Source: an uncultured beta proteobacterium
GTDB taxonomy: Bacteria > Pseudomonadota > Gammaproteobacteria > Burkholderiales > Burkholderiaceae_E
NCBI GenBank assembly: GCA_903934295.1
Contig: CAIZNI010000047.1
Coordinates: 160,961 to 224,960 of the forward strand
Length of the DNA stretch: 64,000 bases
Direction: 5' to 3'
Shown here piece after piece: positions 8,727 through 16,463 of the stretch. The position numbers and the translations under genes are program-made. Below the pieces are notes generated by a model that saw only the letters and a program-made list of their open reading frames with translations, did not search any database and was not told where the DNA came from. Position 1 is the stretch's first letter, and each line of letters begins with the position of its first letter.

Positions 8727-10073
8727 GTGATCGCGCGCGAGGTGCTCGTACTCGATACCGCAGGACTTTCCCTCGAACAGCTCCAGCCACTGTCCCGTGA
8801 AAGCCTGAACTTTGTCCCCGCCCGATCGGTCGAGGAAGCAGCGCGGCTGTTTCGAAGCAGGCACTTCAGCGTTGCGCTGGTGGTCTTTGATGGCGAACCC
8901 GAGTCAGGCCTGCGGGCCATCGAATCCCTGGTCTCGGGCCCCGCCAGCGCGGAGTGGATCGCGCTGATCGAGCCGCGCGCCTTGCAGTCGCGCGACTTCC
9001 GGACCTTCATCCTGCGCGCCTTCGCCGACTACCACACGCTGCCGATCGATCCGCAGCGCCTCGCGGTCACCATCGGCCACTGCATCGGCAAGGCCAGCCT
9101 TCGCCAGGAACTCGAATCCGGCAAGCCCGAATCGACCGGAAAATTCCACATCGGCGGTCGCAGCCCGGTGATGCAGTTGCTCTTCCAGAAGATGGAAAAG
9201 GTGATCGGCTCCGATGCGCCGGTGTTGATCGGGGGGGAAACCGGCACCGGCAAGGAACTGGTGGCGCATGCGATCCACCAGCACTCGGCCCGCGCCGGCG
9301 GACCACTGGTGGTGGTGAACTGCGGCGCGATTCCGGCGACGCTGATCCAGTCGGAGCTGTTCGGGCACGAGAAGAGCGCCTTCACCGGGGCCACGCAACG
9401 CAAGATCGGACGCATCGAGGCAGCCAGCGGCGGCGTGCTGTTCCTGGACGAGATCGGCGACCTGCCCCTGGACATGCAGGTCAGCCTGCTGCGGGTGCTG
9501 CAGGAGCGCACGATCTCTCGGGTCGGCGCCACGCAATGCATTCCGGTCGATTTCCGGGTCATCGCCGCCACCCACATCGACCTGAACGAAGCGGTTGCGC
9601 AGGGGCGCTTTCGCGAAGACCTGTACTTCCGGCTCAATGTGCTGAGCCTGACCGTGCCGGCGCTGCGCGAGCGCGGCGACGACATCGTCCTGCTGGCCGA
9701 ATCCCTGTTCACCCAGTTCGCGGCTCGCCATGGCAACGGCAACGCACGCGGCCTGAGCCGCGATGCGCTCGACGCCCTGATGCGCCACGACTGGCCGGGA
9801 AATGTGCGCGAGCTGATCAACCGCATCCAGCGCGCCGTGGTGATGAGCGAAAACCGGCTGGTCAGCCCGGCCGATCTGGGGCTGGATGTCGCGCGCCGGT
9901 CCATCACCACCCTCACCCTCGACGACGCGCGAAATTCGTTCGAGCGCGACCTGCTGGAGACCCGACTGCGCGCCAACGGCAACAAGGTGTCGCAGACCGC
10001 GCGGCAGTTGGGCGTGTCGCGCGTGACGCTGTACCGGATGATCAACAAGCTGAACATCGCGCTTGACCACTGA
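8727..10073 (+). CDS. VpsR-like sigma-54-dependent transcriptional activator
   Basis: 448 residues. An N-terminal receiver-like (VpsR-type) domain lacks the clear phospho-acceptor context of a normal receiver. An AAA+ sigma-54 interaction domain (about 145-370) follows with Walker A 'GETGTGKE' near 171, the sigma-54 contact loop 'SAFTGA' (first residue Ser instead of Gly), Walker B 'VLFLDEIGDLP' and the 'WPGNVREL' motif. The protein ends in a Fis-type helix-turn-helix ('SQTARQLGVSRVTLYRMI'). VpsR itself controls Vibrio exopolysaccharide and binds c-di-GMP. The GTG at 8727 with a GGGGA box gives VpsR-like length. A matching -24/-12 element lies 1.2 kb downstream before the RTX gene. Confidence 0.88.
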   Translation: MIAREVLVLDTAGLSLEQLQPLSRESLNFVPARSVEEAARLFRSRHFSVALVVFDGEPESGLRAIESLVSGPASAEWIALIEPRALQSRDFRTFILRAFADYHTLPIDPQRLAVTIGHCIGKASLRQELESGKPESTGKFHIGGRSPVMQLLFQKMEKVIGSDAPVLIGGETGTGKELVAHAIHQHSARAGGPLVVVNCGAIPATLIQSELFGHEKSAFTGATQRKIGRIEAASGGVLFLDEIGDLPLDMQVSLLRVLQERTISRVGATQCIPVDFRVIAATHIDLNEAVAQGRFREDLYFRLNVLSLTVPALRERGDDIVLLAESLFTQFAARHGNGNARGLSRDALDALMRHDWPGNVRELINRIQRAVVMSENRLVSPADLGLDVARRSITTLTLDDARNSFERDLLETRLRANGNKVSQTARQLGVSRVTLYRMINKLNIALDH

Positions 10074-10083
10074 GCCGACCGCC

Positions 10084-11271
10084 ATGCGAGATCAACCGTC
10101 CGCCCGCGACGACACCCCGACCCCGCGCGGCACGATCCGTAAACAGACGCCTGCCCCGAGCCAGCCGGGGGCACGCCCGCCGGGGAAGTCGCTGCCCGGC
10201 GCACTCGGCTGCGCGATCCTGCTGGCCGCTCTGCAGCTCGCCTGGGTGCCCGCCCAGTGCGCACCACTGGACATCGAACTGGGCGCTGGCACGCTGGGCC
10301 CCGGGCGCTTCGGTCTGTTCTCCTTCAGCATCGCCGAACCGGTGCGCGGAACCGACTCGCTGGTGCTCAGTTCCGCCGGATCCGGCTTCGACACCGAGAT
10401 CGCGGTCTATGACGCCAATGGTCGTCTGGTGGCGGCCAATGACGACGCCGGTCCGGGCAACAAGACCAGCCGGCTGACTTTCGGCAGCGCGCGCGAGCTC
10501 GCCGCCGGTGCCTACACCGCGGTGATCAGCGGCTTCAACTCGATTTTCCGTCAGGGCGACATCGTGCCCGGATCGCATCCGGGCGGCCATTTCCGCCTCG
10601 GCCTCCAGTCGACCCGGCCGGTGTCGACGGCACCGCTCCCGGCCCATCAGGCCGCCGACGGCAACCTGCTCGACGCGGCCATCCGGGAGATCGAACTGGG
10701 CAGCGGCTGGCTCGCCGCCGGGGCGATCCAGCGCCTGGACTTCACGCTCGAGCGGGACATCGGCGGGGGCGACTGGCTGGCCATTCACACCGCAGGGTCG
10801 GGCATCGACACCGAAATCGGTCTCTACGACGCCCGCGGTGCACTGGTTGCCACCAACGACGACGCCGATTCCCGGACCCGCACCAGTCGGCTCGCGTTCG
10901 GTCTGGACGGCGACAACGGCCGCGCGCTGGCGGCAGGCCAATACACGGTGCTGCTGGGCAGCTTCAACACGGTTTTTGCATCGGGCGTGCGCGCCGTCTC
11001 CCGCTCGACCGAGCCGGGAAAGTATTCCGTCCACCTCCAGCAAACCGTCGGGACACCCTCCGACGATCCCTTTCTCGCGGACCCGACGGCCATTGACGAA
11101 CCTTCGCCGCTGACCTTTTTCGGGCTCGCCGCAGCAGCGGCCATCGCGACTCGCCGGCGTCGCTTGCAAAGCGCCTGTATCGGTAATGAAATGATCGTTT
11201 CCGCGATGAAACGAAAACCGGCTTATTTAAAACAGGATCGAATTTTATATTCATACGGAACAGATACTTAG
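10084..11271 (+). CDS. Exported protein with duplicated domain and PEP-CTERM-like tail
   Basis: 395 residues. A signal peptide with a long Arg/Pro-rich n-region ends near 'VPAQCA'. Two copies of a beta-rich domain follow, each with the sequence G-S-G-[FI]-D-T-E-I-x-x-Y-D (about 100-150 and 240-290), resembling DVUA0089/PPC-type pre-peptidase modules. Near residue 345 'DEPSPLTFFGLAAAAAIATRRRR' resembles a PEP-CTERM sorting tail (motif, hydrophobic helix, Arg cluster). Unusually, translation continues for about 35 residues through A+T-rich DNA that looks like promoter sequence. It begins 10 bases after the activator gene, so the two are likely co-transcribed. No exosortase gene is in the window. 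Confidence 0.7.
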   Translation: MRDQPSARDDTPTPRGTIRKQTPAPSQPGARPPGKSLPGALGCAILLAALQLAWVPAQCAPLDIELGAGTLGPGRFGLFSFSIAEPVRGTDSLVLSSAGSGFDTEIAVYDANGRLVAANDDAGPGNKTSRLTFGSARELAAGAYTAVISGFNSIFRQGDIVPGSHPGGHFRLGLQSTRPVSTAPLPAHQAADGNLLDAAIREIELGSGWLAAGAIQRLDFTLERDIGGGDWLAIHTAGSGIDTEIGLYDARGALVATNDDADSRTRTSRLAFGLDGDNGRALAAGQYTVLLGSFNTVFASGVRAVSRSTEPGKYSVHLQQTVGTPSDDPFLADPTAIDEPSPLTFFGLAAAAAIATRRRRLQSACIGNEMIVSAMKRKPAYLKQDRILYSYGTDT

Positions 11272-11276
11272 GCAAC

Positions 11277-11292
11277 TGGCATGGACCGTGCT
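11277..11292 (+). promoter_or_regulatory. Sigma-54 (-24/-12) promoter for the RTX gene
   Basis: TGGCATGGACCGTGCT has the invariant GG and GC dinucleotides exactly 10 bases apart and matches the TGGCACG-N4-TTGCW consensus at all but two specified positions. It lies 90 bases upstream of the RTX start codon and just beyond the end of the preceding gene, in A+T-rich DNA. The activator encoded at 8727 is the obvious candidate to drive it. Confidence 0.75.
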
Positions 11293-11382
11293 TAGTTATA
11301 TTCACCCGAAGGCGAATACCGCACCGACGGGTCGCTTTGAAAATGCACCGGTAATAACCATTTGATAATGGAGTTTTAAATC

Positions 11383-13176
11383 ATGGCATTCACCAAGACC
11401 TATGTTCTCTCGCCCAGCAACAACATCTGGAAAGATGTGGTGGCCGGATCCAATTCGCAGGTGCTGGCCGGCGGCGGGGACGACAGCGTCTACGGCCGCG
11501 ACGGCAATGACGAACTGAACGGCGAAACCGGAAACGACAAGCTGTATGGCGAGACCGGGATGGACACCCTGAACGGTGGGGCCGGCACCGACTACCTCAG
11601 CGGCGGCGACGACAACGACCTCCTCAATGGCGGCGATGACAACGACACCCTGGACGGCGATGCGGGCGACGACGTGCTCAATGGCGACGGCGGCGACGAT
11701 GTCCTGAACGGCGGCACGGGTGCCGACACGCTCAACGGCGGATCCGGCAACGACAAGCTGTCGGGCGGCTCCGGCGCCGATGCCATGTCGGGCGGGGACG
11801 GCAACGACACCATGTCCGGCGGAACCGAGAACGACACGATGTCCGGCGGTACCGGTGCGGACTCCATGTCCGGCGACGCCGGCGACGACAGCATGTCGGG
11901 TGGATCGGAGAACGACACGATGTCCGGCGGCGCTGGCGCTGACGCGATGGTGGGCGATTCCGGTGACGACAACCTGTCGGGCGGCGATGGCAATGACGCC
12001 ATGGATGGCGGCACCGGCAACGACGTCATGGCGGGCGATGCCGACAGCGACGTCATGATGGGCGGCGAGGGCACCGACAACATGGACGGTGGCACCGGCG
12101 ATGACTCCATGGAAGGCGGCAACGACAACGACACCATGTACGGCAACGCCGGCGACGACTATCAGAACGGCGGCAAGGGCAATGACGTGGTCACCGACAA
12201 CGGTGGCCAGGACACGCTGTACGGCGGATCGGGCAACGACACCGTGCGCGGCGGCGATGACGATGACAAGCTGTACGGCGACGACGGCAACGACAAGGTC
12301 TACGGCGACAACGGCAATGATGTCGCCAGCGGCGGCACCGGCAACGACCTGATCGAAGGCGCTGCGGGCGACGACGAACTGTCGGGCGATGCCGGCAACG
12401 ACACGCTGAACGGCGGCGAAGGGACCGACACGCTGCTGGGCGGCGACAACGACGACTCGCTGATCGGCGCAGGCGGCAATGACGACCTGCAGGGCGAACT
12501 CGGCGATGACAAGCTCGACGGGGGCACCGGCAATGACGCCCTCGACGGTGGCGAAGGCAACGACTCGCTCACCGGCGGCTCCGGCACCGACACCCTGACC
12601 GGCGGCACCGGCGACGACACGCTGCGCGGCGGTGCGCAGGACGACATGCTCTACGGCAACGACCAGCAGGACAAGCTGTATGGCGACGCCGGCAAGGACA
12701 CGCTGGACGGCGGCAACGGCAACGACGTGCTGAACGGCGGAACCGACAACGACACGCTGACCGGCGGCGAACAGGACGACACGATGACCGGCGGACTCGG
12801 CTCGGACAAGTTCGTGTTCTCCGTCCATGCCGGTTCGGGCCAGACCAACGGCGGCGGCACCATCGACGACAGCAGCTGGGTGGACAGCCTGGGCCTGTCG
12901 AGCACCGACATCATCCTGGACCCCGAGCTGATCGACATCCTGCGCTTCGAAGTCGACAACCCGGCCATCACCAGCGCCGCACTGCTCGATCCGTTCGTGC
13001 ATGTGGTCGATGACGGCACCGACGTCACCATCTACTTCGACTGGGATGGCGACGAGAGCTGGACCGGCGATGCCGAGGACTCGATCGTGCTGCGCAACAT
13101 GGGTGTGGTGCCGGGTGCCGATGGCATCGACTCGCTGGTCGAACTGCAGGGCTCGATCGGCATCCAGGTCGCCTGA
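11383..13176 (+). CDS. Large RTX-repeat secreted protein (surface layer or adhesin candidate)
   Basis: 597 residues, no classical signal peptide. About residues 27-477 are an unbroken run of roughly 50 glycine/aspartate nonapeptides of the G-G-x-G-[NAT]-D-x-[LM]-x type, which fold into Ca(2+)-bound beta-rolls outside the cell. A central block uses Met-Ser-Gly ('DTMSGG') variants. The last 120 residues are a non-repetitive acidic domain ('DKFVFSVHAGSG...SIGIQVA') carrying the expected C-terminal type I secretion signal. No lipase, protease or cyclolysin domain is visible. It is followed by type I secretion genes, as in Caulobacter rsaA-rsaDE. A GGAG ribosome-binding site and a -24/-12 promoter precede it. 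Confidence 0.9.
   Translation: MAFTKTYVLSPSNNIWKDVVAGSNSQVLAGGGDDSVYGRDGNDELNGETGNDKLYGETGMDTLNGGAGTDYLSGGDDNDLLNGGDDNDTLDGDAGDDVLNGDGGDDVLNGGTGADTLNGGSGNDKLSGGSGADAMSGGDGNDTMSGGTENDTMSGGTGADSMSGDAGDDSMSGGSENDTMSGGAGADAMVGDSGDDNLSGGDGNDAMDGGTGNDVMAGDADSDVMMGGEGTDNMDGGTGDDSMEGGNDNDTMYGNAGDDYQNGGKGNDVVTDNGGQDTLYGGSGNDTVRGGDDDDKLYGDDGNDKVYGDNGNDVASGGTGNDLIEGAAGDDELSGDAGNDTLNGGEGTDTLLGGDNDDSLIGAGGNDDLQGELGDDKLDGGTGNDALDGGEGNDSLTGGSGTDTLTGGTGDDTLRGGAQDDMLYGNDQQDKLYGDAGKDTLDGGNGNDVLNGGTDNDTLTGGEQDDTMTGGLGSDKFVFSVHAGSGQTNGGGTIDDSSWVDSLGLSSTDIILDPELIDILRFEVDNPAITSAALLDPFVHVVDDGTDVTIYFDWDGDESWTGDAEDSIVLRNMGVVPGADGIDSLVELQGSIGIQVA
11461..12816 (+). repeat. Degenerate 27-bp tandem repeats encoding RTX nonapeptides
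   Basis: About 50 imperfect 27-base units dominated by GGCGGCnnnGGCAACGAC-type sequence. The repeats are wholly coding and keep frame throughout. They invite slippage and assembly collapse, so the exact copy number should be treated with caution. Confidence 0.9.
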
Positions 13177-13212
13177 GGCGACTGATGCATCCGGGGCGCA
13201 AGCCCTGGCTGT

Positions 13213-13288
13213 CCTGCCGCACGGGCCTGACCGCCTGTGCGGCAGGCCCGCTGCCCAGGCCTTCATCGGTCCGGGCAGCGGGCCGTTT
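13213..13288 (+). terminator. Double hairpin between the RTX and secretion genes
   Basis: Two inverted repeats in tandem: a 10-bp stem CCTGCCGCAC/GTGCGGCAGG (13213-13246) and a perfect 12-bp stem GGCCCGCTGCCC/GGGCAGCGGGCC (13245-13284), the latter followed by GTTT. This looks like a leaky intrinsic terminator that would let the RTX gene be expressed far above the transporter genes, as in other type I secretion operons. The T tract is short, so termination may be partial or the stems may stabilise the RTX mRNA. Confidence 0.6.
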
Positions 13289-13323
13289 CCATCACCAGCC
13301 AGCGAATCGGAAACACACCACCC

Positions 13324-15108
13324 ATGACCCATCAAGCATTGCACCGGATCCTGTCCAGACACCGCTCGTCGTTCGCGATGCTGTGGCTGTTCAGCGTCTT
13401 CTTCAACGTGCTGGTGCTGGTTCTGCCGCTGTACATGCTGGCCATCTTCTCCAACGTGCTGACCAGCCGCAGCCAGGACACACTGCTGCTGCTGACCGGC
13501 GCGGCGATCCTCGCGCTGCTGATCCAGGCGGGACTCGATTTCATCCGCTCGCGGCTGCTGATCCGCGTCGGCGTCACGCTCGACGCGCAACTCACGCCAC
13601 AGGTGCTTGACTCGGTGATCCGACAGGCGGCTGGCGCCCCTCGGCGCAGCGCCCAACGCCTTCGCGACGCGGTCGAACTGCGCAGCTTTCTCACGGGGCC
13701 GGGAATCTTCAACCTGTTCGATGCACCCTTCGTGCCGCTGTATGTGCTGGTCATCTACCTGCTTCACCCGATGCTCGGACACCTCGCGCTGGCAGGCAGC
13801 CTGCTGCTGATCGTCATCGCAATCGGCAACGAGCTGATCACCCGCCGCCCCATTGCAGCAGCGCTCAAGGGCAATCGCCATGCGCAACGCCGTGTCGAAG
13901 AGTTCGTGCGCAACGCCGATGCGATCACCGCGATGGGCATGATGCCGGCGGTGGTCGCGCAATGGCGTCAGCGCAACGGTGAATCGCTGATCGCGCTGGC
14001 CCGCGGCACCGACAGCGCCAGCATCAGCCGCGCACTGGCCAAGTTCGTGCGACTGCTGCTGCAGGTCGGGCTGTACGGGCTGGGCGCCTACCTGTACCTG
14101 CAGAACGAGATCATGATCGGCGCGATCGTTGCCGGCTCGATGCTGATGGGGCGCGCGCTGGCCCCGCTGGAAGTGGTCATCTCGACCTGGAAGAACATGG
14201 TCGATGCGTGGGACGCGTACCACCGAATCGACGAGACCCTCGATGCACAGGCCCATCAGGCAGCTCGCCAGCCGATGGCGTTCGGCCGACCGCAGGGTGC
14301 GCTGCAACTCGAGCGCGTCGTGGTGGGTGTGCCGGGCAGCGATCGACTCACGCTCAAAGGGGTTTCGTTGACGCTGGCGGCGGGAGAGTTCCTGGGCGTC
14401 ATCGGGCCCAGCGGCGCGGGCAAGTCGACCCTGGCCAAGGTGATCACCGGAATCACTGCGCCGCGCGCGGGCGCGGTGCGCCTGGATGGCATCGAGCGTT
14501 CGCAGCGCGACCCCGATGAACTCGGTACGCGGGTTGGCTATCTGCCCCAGGACCTGCAACTGTTCGGGGGCACGGTACGCCAGAACATCGCCCGCCTGGC
14601 CAGCGACCCGATCGACGACGCGGCAGTGCTGCGCGCCGCCATGATGGCAGGGGTGCACGAAGCGATTCTGCGGCTGCCCGATGGCTACGACACCGACATC
14701 GGCGAGGCCGGCGCCCTGCTGTCGGCCGGACAGCGCCAGCACCTCGCACTGGCGCGTGCGCTCTACGGCGACCCCTGTCTGGTGGTACTCGACGAGCCGA
14801 ACTCGAACCTGGACAGCGCCGCCGAGGACGCCTTGCTCAAGGCGCTCGAACAGGCGCGCAGCCAGGGCGTGACCCTGGTGGTCGTCAGCCATCGTCCCGG
14901 GATCCTGCAGGCCGCCGACAAGCTGCTGATGCTGCGCAACGGAGTGGTCGAACTGTTCGGTCCGCGCGCTCAGGTGATGCGCCAGCTGGCTGCGGCAGCG
15001 GCTGCACCGGCCAGCGGCGTGTCCGCAATGGGCTCGGTGGCCGCCGTCCGCAGCACCGCGGAGCCGGCCACGCAACCCAAGCTCCAGGTCGTCCAGGGGG
15101 AAAACTGA
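13324..15108 (+). CDS. Type I secretion ABC transporter ATPase/permease (PrtD-like)
   Basis: 594-residue inner-membrane half-transporter energising export of the RTX protein. An N-terminal transmembrane domain (about 20-300, no C39 peptidase domain) precedes a nucleotide-binding domain with Walker A 'GPSGAGKST' (361-369), signature 'LSAGQRQ' (about 466) and Walker B 'LVVLDEPNSNLD' (about 490). PrtD/LipB/RsaD proteins of this class export RTX proteases, lipases and S-layer proteins. ATG 13324 lies where the family N-terminus begins; it starts about 36 bases after the double hairpin. Its stop overlaps the adaptor start (TGATG). No outer-membrane TolC-type gene is in the window. Confidence 0.93.
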   Translation: MTHQALHRILSRHRSSFAMLWLFSVFFNVLVLVLPLYMLAIFSNVLTSRSQDTLLLLTGAAILALLIQAGLDFIRSRLLIRVGVTLDAQLTPQVLDSVIRQAAGAPRRSAQRLRDAVELRSFLTGPGIFNLFDAPFVPLYVLVIYLLHPMLGHLALAGSLLLIVIAIGNELITRRPIAAALKGNRHAQRRVEEFVRNADAITAMGMMPAVVAQWRQRNGESLIALARGTDSASISRALAKFVRLLLQVGLYGLGAYLYLQNEIMIGAIVAGSMLMGRALAPLEVVISTWKNMVDAWDAYHRIDETLDAQAHQAARQPMAFGRPQGALQLERVVVGVPGSDRLTLKGVSLTLAAGEFLGVIGPSGAGKSTLAKVITGITAPRAGAVRLDGIERSQRDPDELGTRVGYLPQDLQLFGGTVRQNIARLASDPIDDAAVLRAAMMAGVHEAILRLPDGYDTDIGEAGALLSAGQRQHLALARALYGDPCLVVLDEPNSNLDSAAEDALLKALEQARSQGVTLVVVSHRPGILQAADKLLMLRNGVVELFGPRAQVMRQLAAAAAAPASGVSAMGSVAAVRSTAEPATQPKLQVVQGEN

Positions 15109-16463
15109 TGGGCACGACAGACAGCCGCGCGCTGATCGAACAGTCCGTCAATCCGACGCTCAGCATTGCCGACTTCGAGCGTCAGATGCAACGCAGCCGC
15201 CGGCGCCTGCTGATCGGCGGACTGGCCATTCTGGTGCTGGGCTTTGGCGGTTTGGGCAGCTGGGCGGCTCTGGCACCGCTCAGCAGCGCCACACTGGCGC
15301 AAGGCGTGGTGAAGGTGGCCGGTGAACGCAAGACGGTGCAGCACCTGGAAGGCGGGATCGTTCGCGACATCCTGGTCAAGGAAAATGACACCGTCCAGGC
15401 CGGGCAGGTGCTGGTCAGACTGGAAGACACCAACACCCGCGCACGCCACGCGATGCTGCAGGCCGAACACGACGCGCTCACCGCCGAGCTCACCCGGCTG
15501 GAGGCCGAAGTGGCCGGGCGCACGCGACTAAGTTTCCCCGCGCCACTCGAGGCGCGACGCAGCGACCCCGGGGTGGCCCGGGTGCTGGAAGGCGAGTTGC
15601 AGCTGTTCGACAGCCGTCGCACCGCGCTGGCCGGCCAGATCGATGTGTTCCGGCAGCGCCAGCAGCAGGCCCAGGAAAAAATCGCCGGCCGGATGACCGA
15701 ACTGGCCACCGTGCGCACCAAGCTCGGCTTCATCACCGAAGAAATACGGGGCGCCGAGTCCCTGCTGGAAACCGGCATGTACCTGAAGACCCGCTATTAC
15801 GCGCTCAAGCGCGCCGAGGCGGACCTCGAAGGCGACATCGGCCGTCTGGGCGCCGACATCTCCGAAACCCGCGCCCTGATCGGCGAGAGCGACCTGCGCA
15901 TACTCGATCTGCGCAACCAGCAGCGCAAGGACGCCAACGACCGGCTGCAGGATCTTCGCAGCCGGCTGCGCGACGTCGCCGAACGCGGTGAAGCCGCCGC
16001 CGACGCGCTTTCGCGCATCGAGATCGTCGCGCCGCTGGCCGGTCGGGTGATCGATCTGCAGGTCCACACCCGCGGCGGCGTGATCCGGCCGGGGGCCTCG
16101 ATCCTCGACATCGTGCCCACCGATGACCGGCTGGTGGTACAGGCCAGGATCGCACCCGAGGACATCGACCGGGTGCACCAGGGTCTGCCCGCCGAAGTGC
16201 GCTTCACCGCGTTCAACACCCGCACCACGCCGGTCTACCCGGGCGTGGTGACCCGGGTGTCGGCCGATCGCCTGACCGATCCGGCTCGGGGCGTTGCCTA
16301 CTATGTCGCCCAGATCGAGATCAACCCGGGCCAGCTGCCCACGCTGGCGCTGCAACCCGGCATGCCGGCCGAGGTCTACATCGTCACCGGCCAGCGCACC
16401 GCGCTGGCCTACGTCGTCAAGCCGATCCGCGAACAGATTCGCCGCGGCATGCTCGAACGATGA
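15108..16463 (+). CDS. Type I secretion periplasmic adaptor (HlyD/PrtE family)
   Basis: 451 residues. One N-terminal transmembrane helix (about 34-57, 'RRRLLIGGLAILVLGFGGLG') is followed by a lipoyl half-motif ('VVKVAGERKTVQHLEGGIV'), a long coiled-coil hairpin (about 105-300), the second lipoyl half and a beta-barrel domain. HlyD proteins link the ABC exporter to a TolC channel. The ATG overlaps the ABC stop, and its own stop overlaps the glycosyltransferase start (ATGA), so the three genes are translationally coupled. Confidence 0.93.
   Translation: MGTTDSRALIEQSVNPTLSIADFERQMQRSRRRLLIGGLAILVLGFGGLGSWAALAPLSSATLAQGVVKVAGERKTVQHLEGGIVRDILVKENDTVQAGQVLVRLEDTNTRARHAMLQAEHDALTAELTRLEAEVAGRTRLSFPAPLEARRSDPGVARVLEGELQLFDSRRTALAGQIDVFRQRQQQAQEKIAGRMTELATVRTKLGFITEEIRGAESLLETGMYLKTRYYALKRAEADLEGDIGRLGADISETRALIGESDLRILDLRNQQRKDANDRLQDLRSRLRDVAERGEAAADALSRIEIVAPLAGRVIDLQVHTRGGVIRPGASILDIVPTDDRLVVQARIAPEDIDRVHQGLPAEVRFTAFNTRTTPVYPGVVTRVSADRLTDPARGVAYYVAQIEINPGQLPTLALQPGMPAEVYIVTGQRTALAYVVKPIREQIRRGMLER

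Noticed and set aside
11461..12816. Regular short repeats resembling a CRISPR or satellite array
   Set aside because: Units are degenerate 27-mers without spacers and encode an in-frame RTX beta-roll.
11302..15075. A 1257-codon open frame on the minus strand opposite the RTX and ABC genes
   Set aside because: It is the complement of the glycine/aspartate repeat and ABC codons (Val/Ile/Ala- and Arg/Gln-rich). It has no domain and is explained by GC-rich codon bias.
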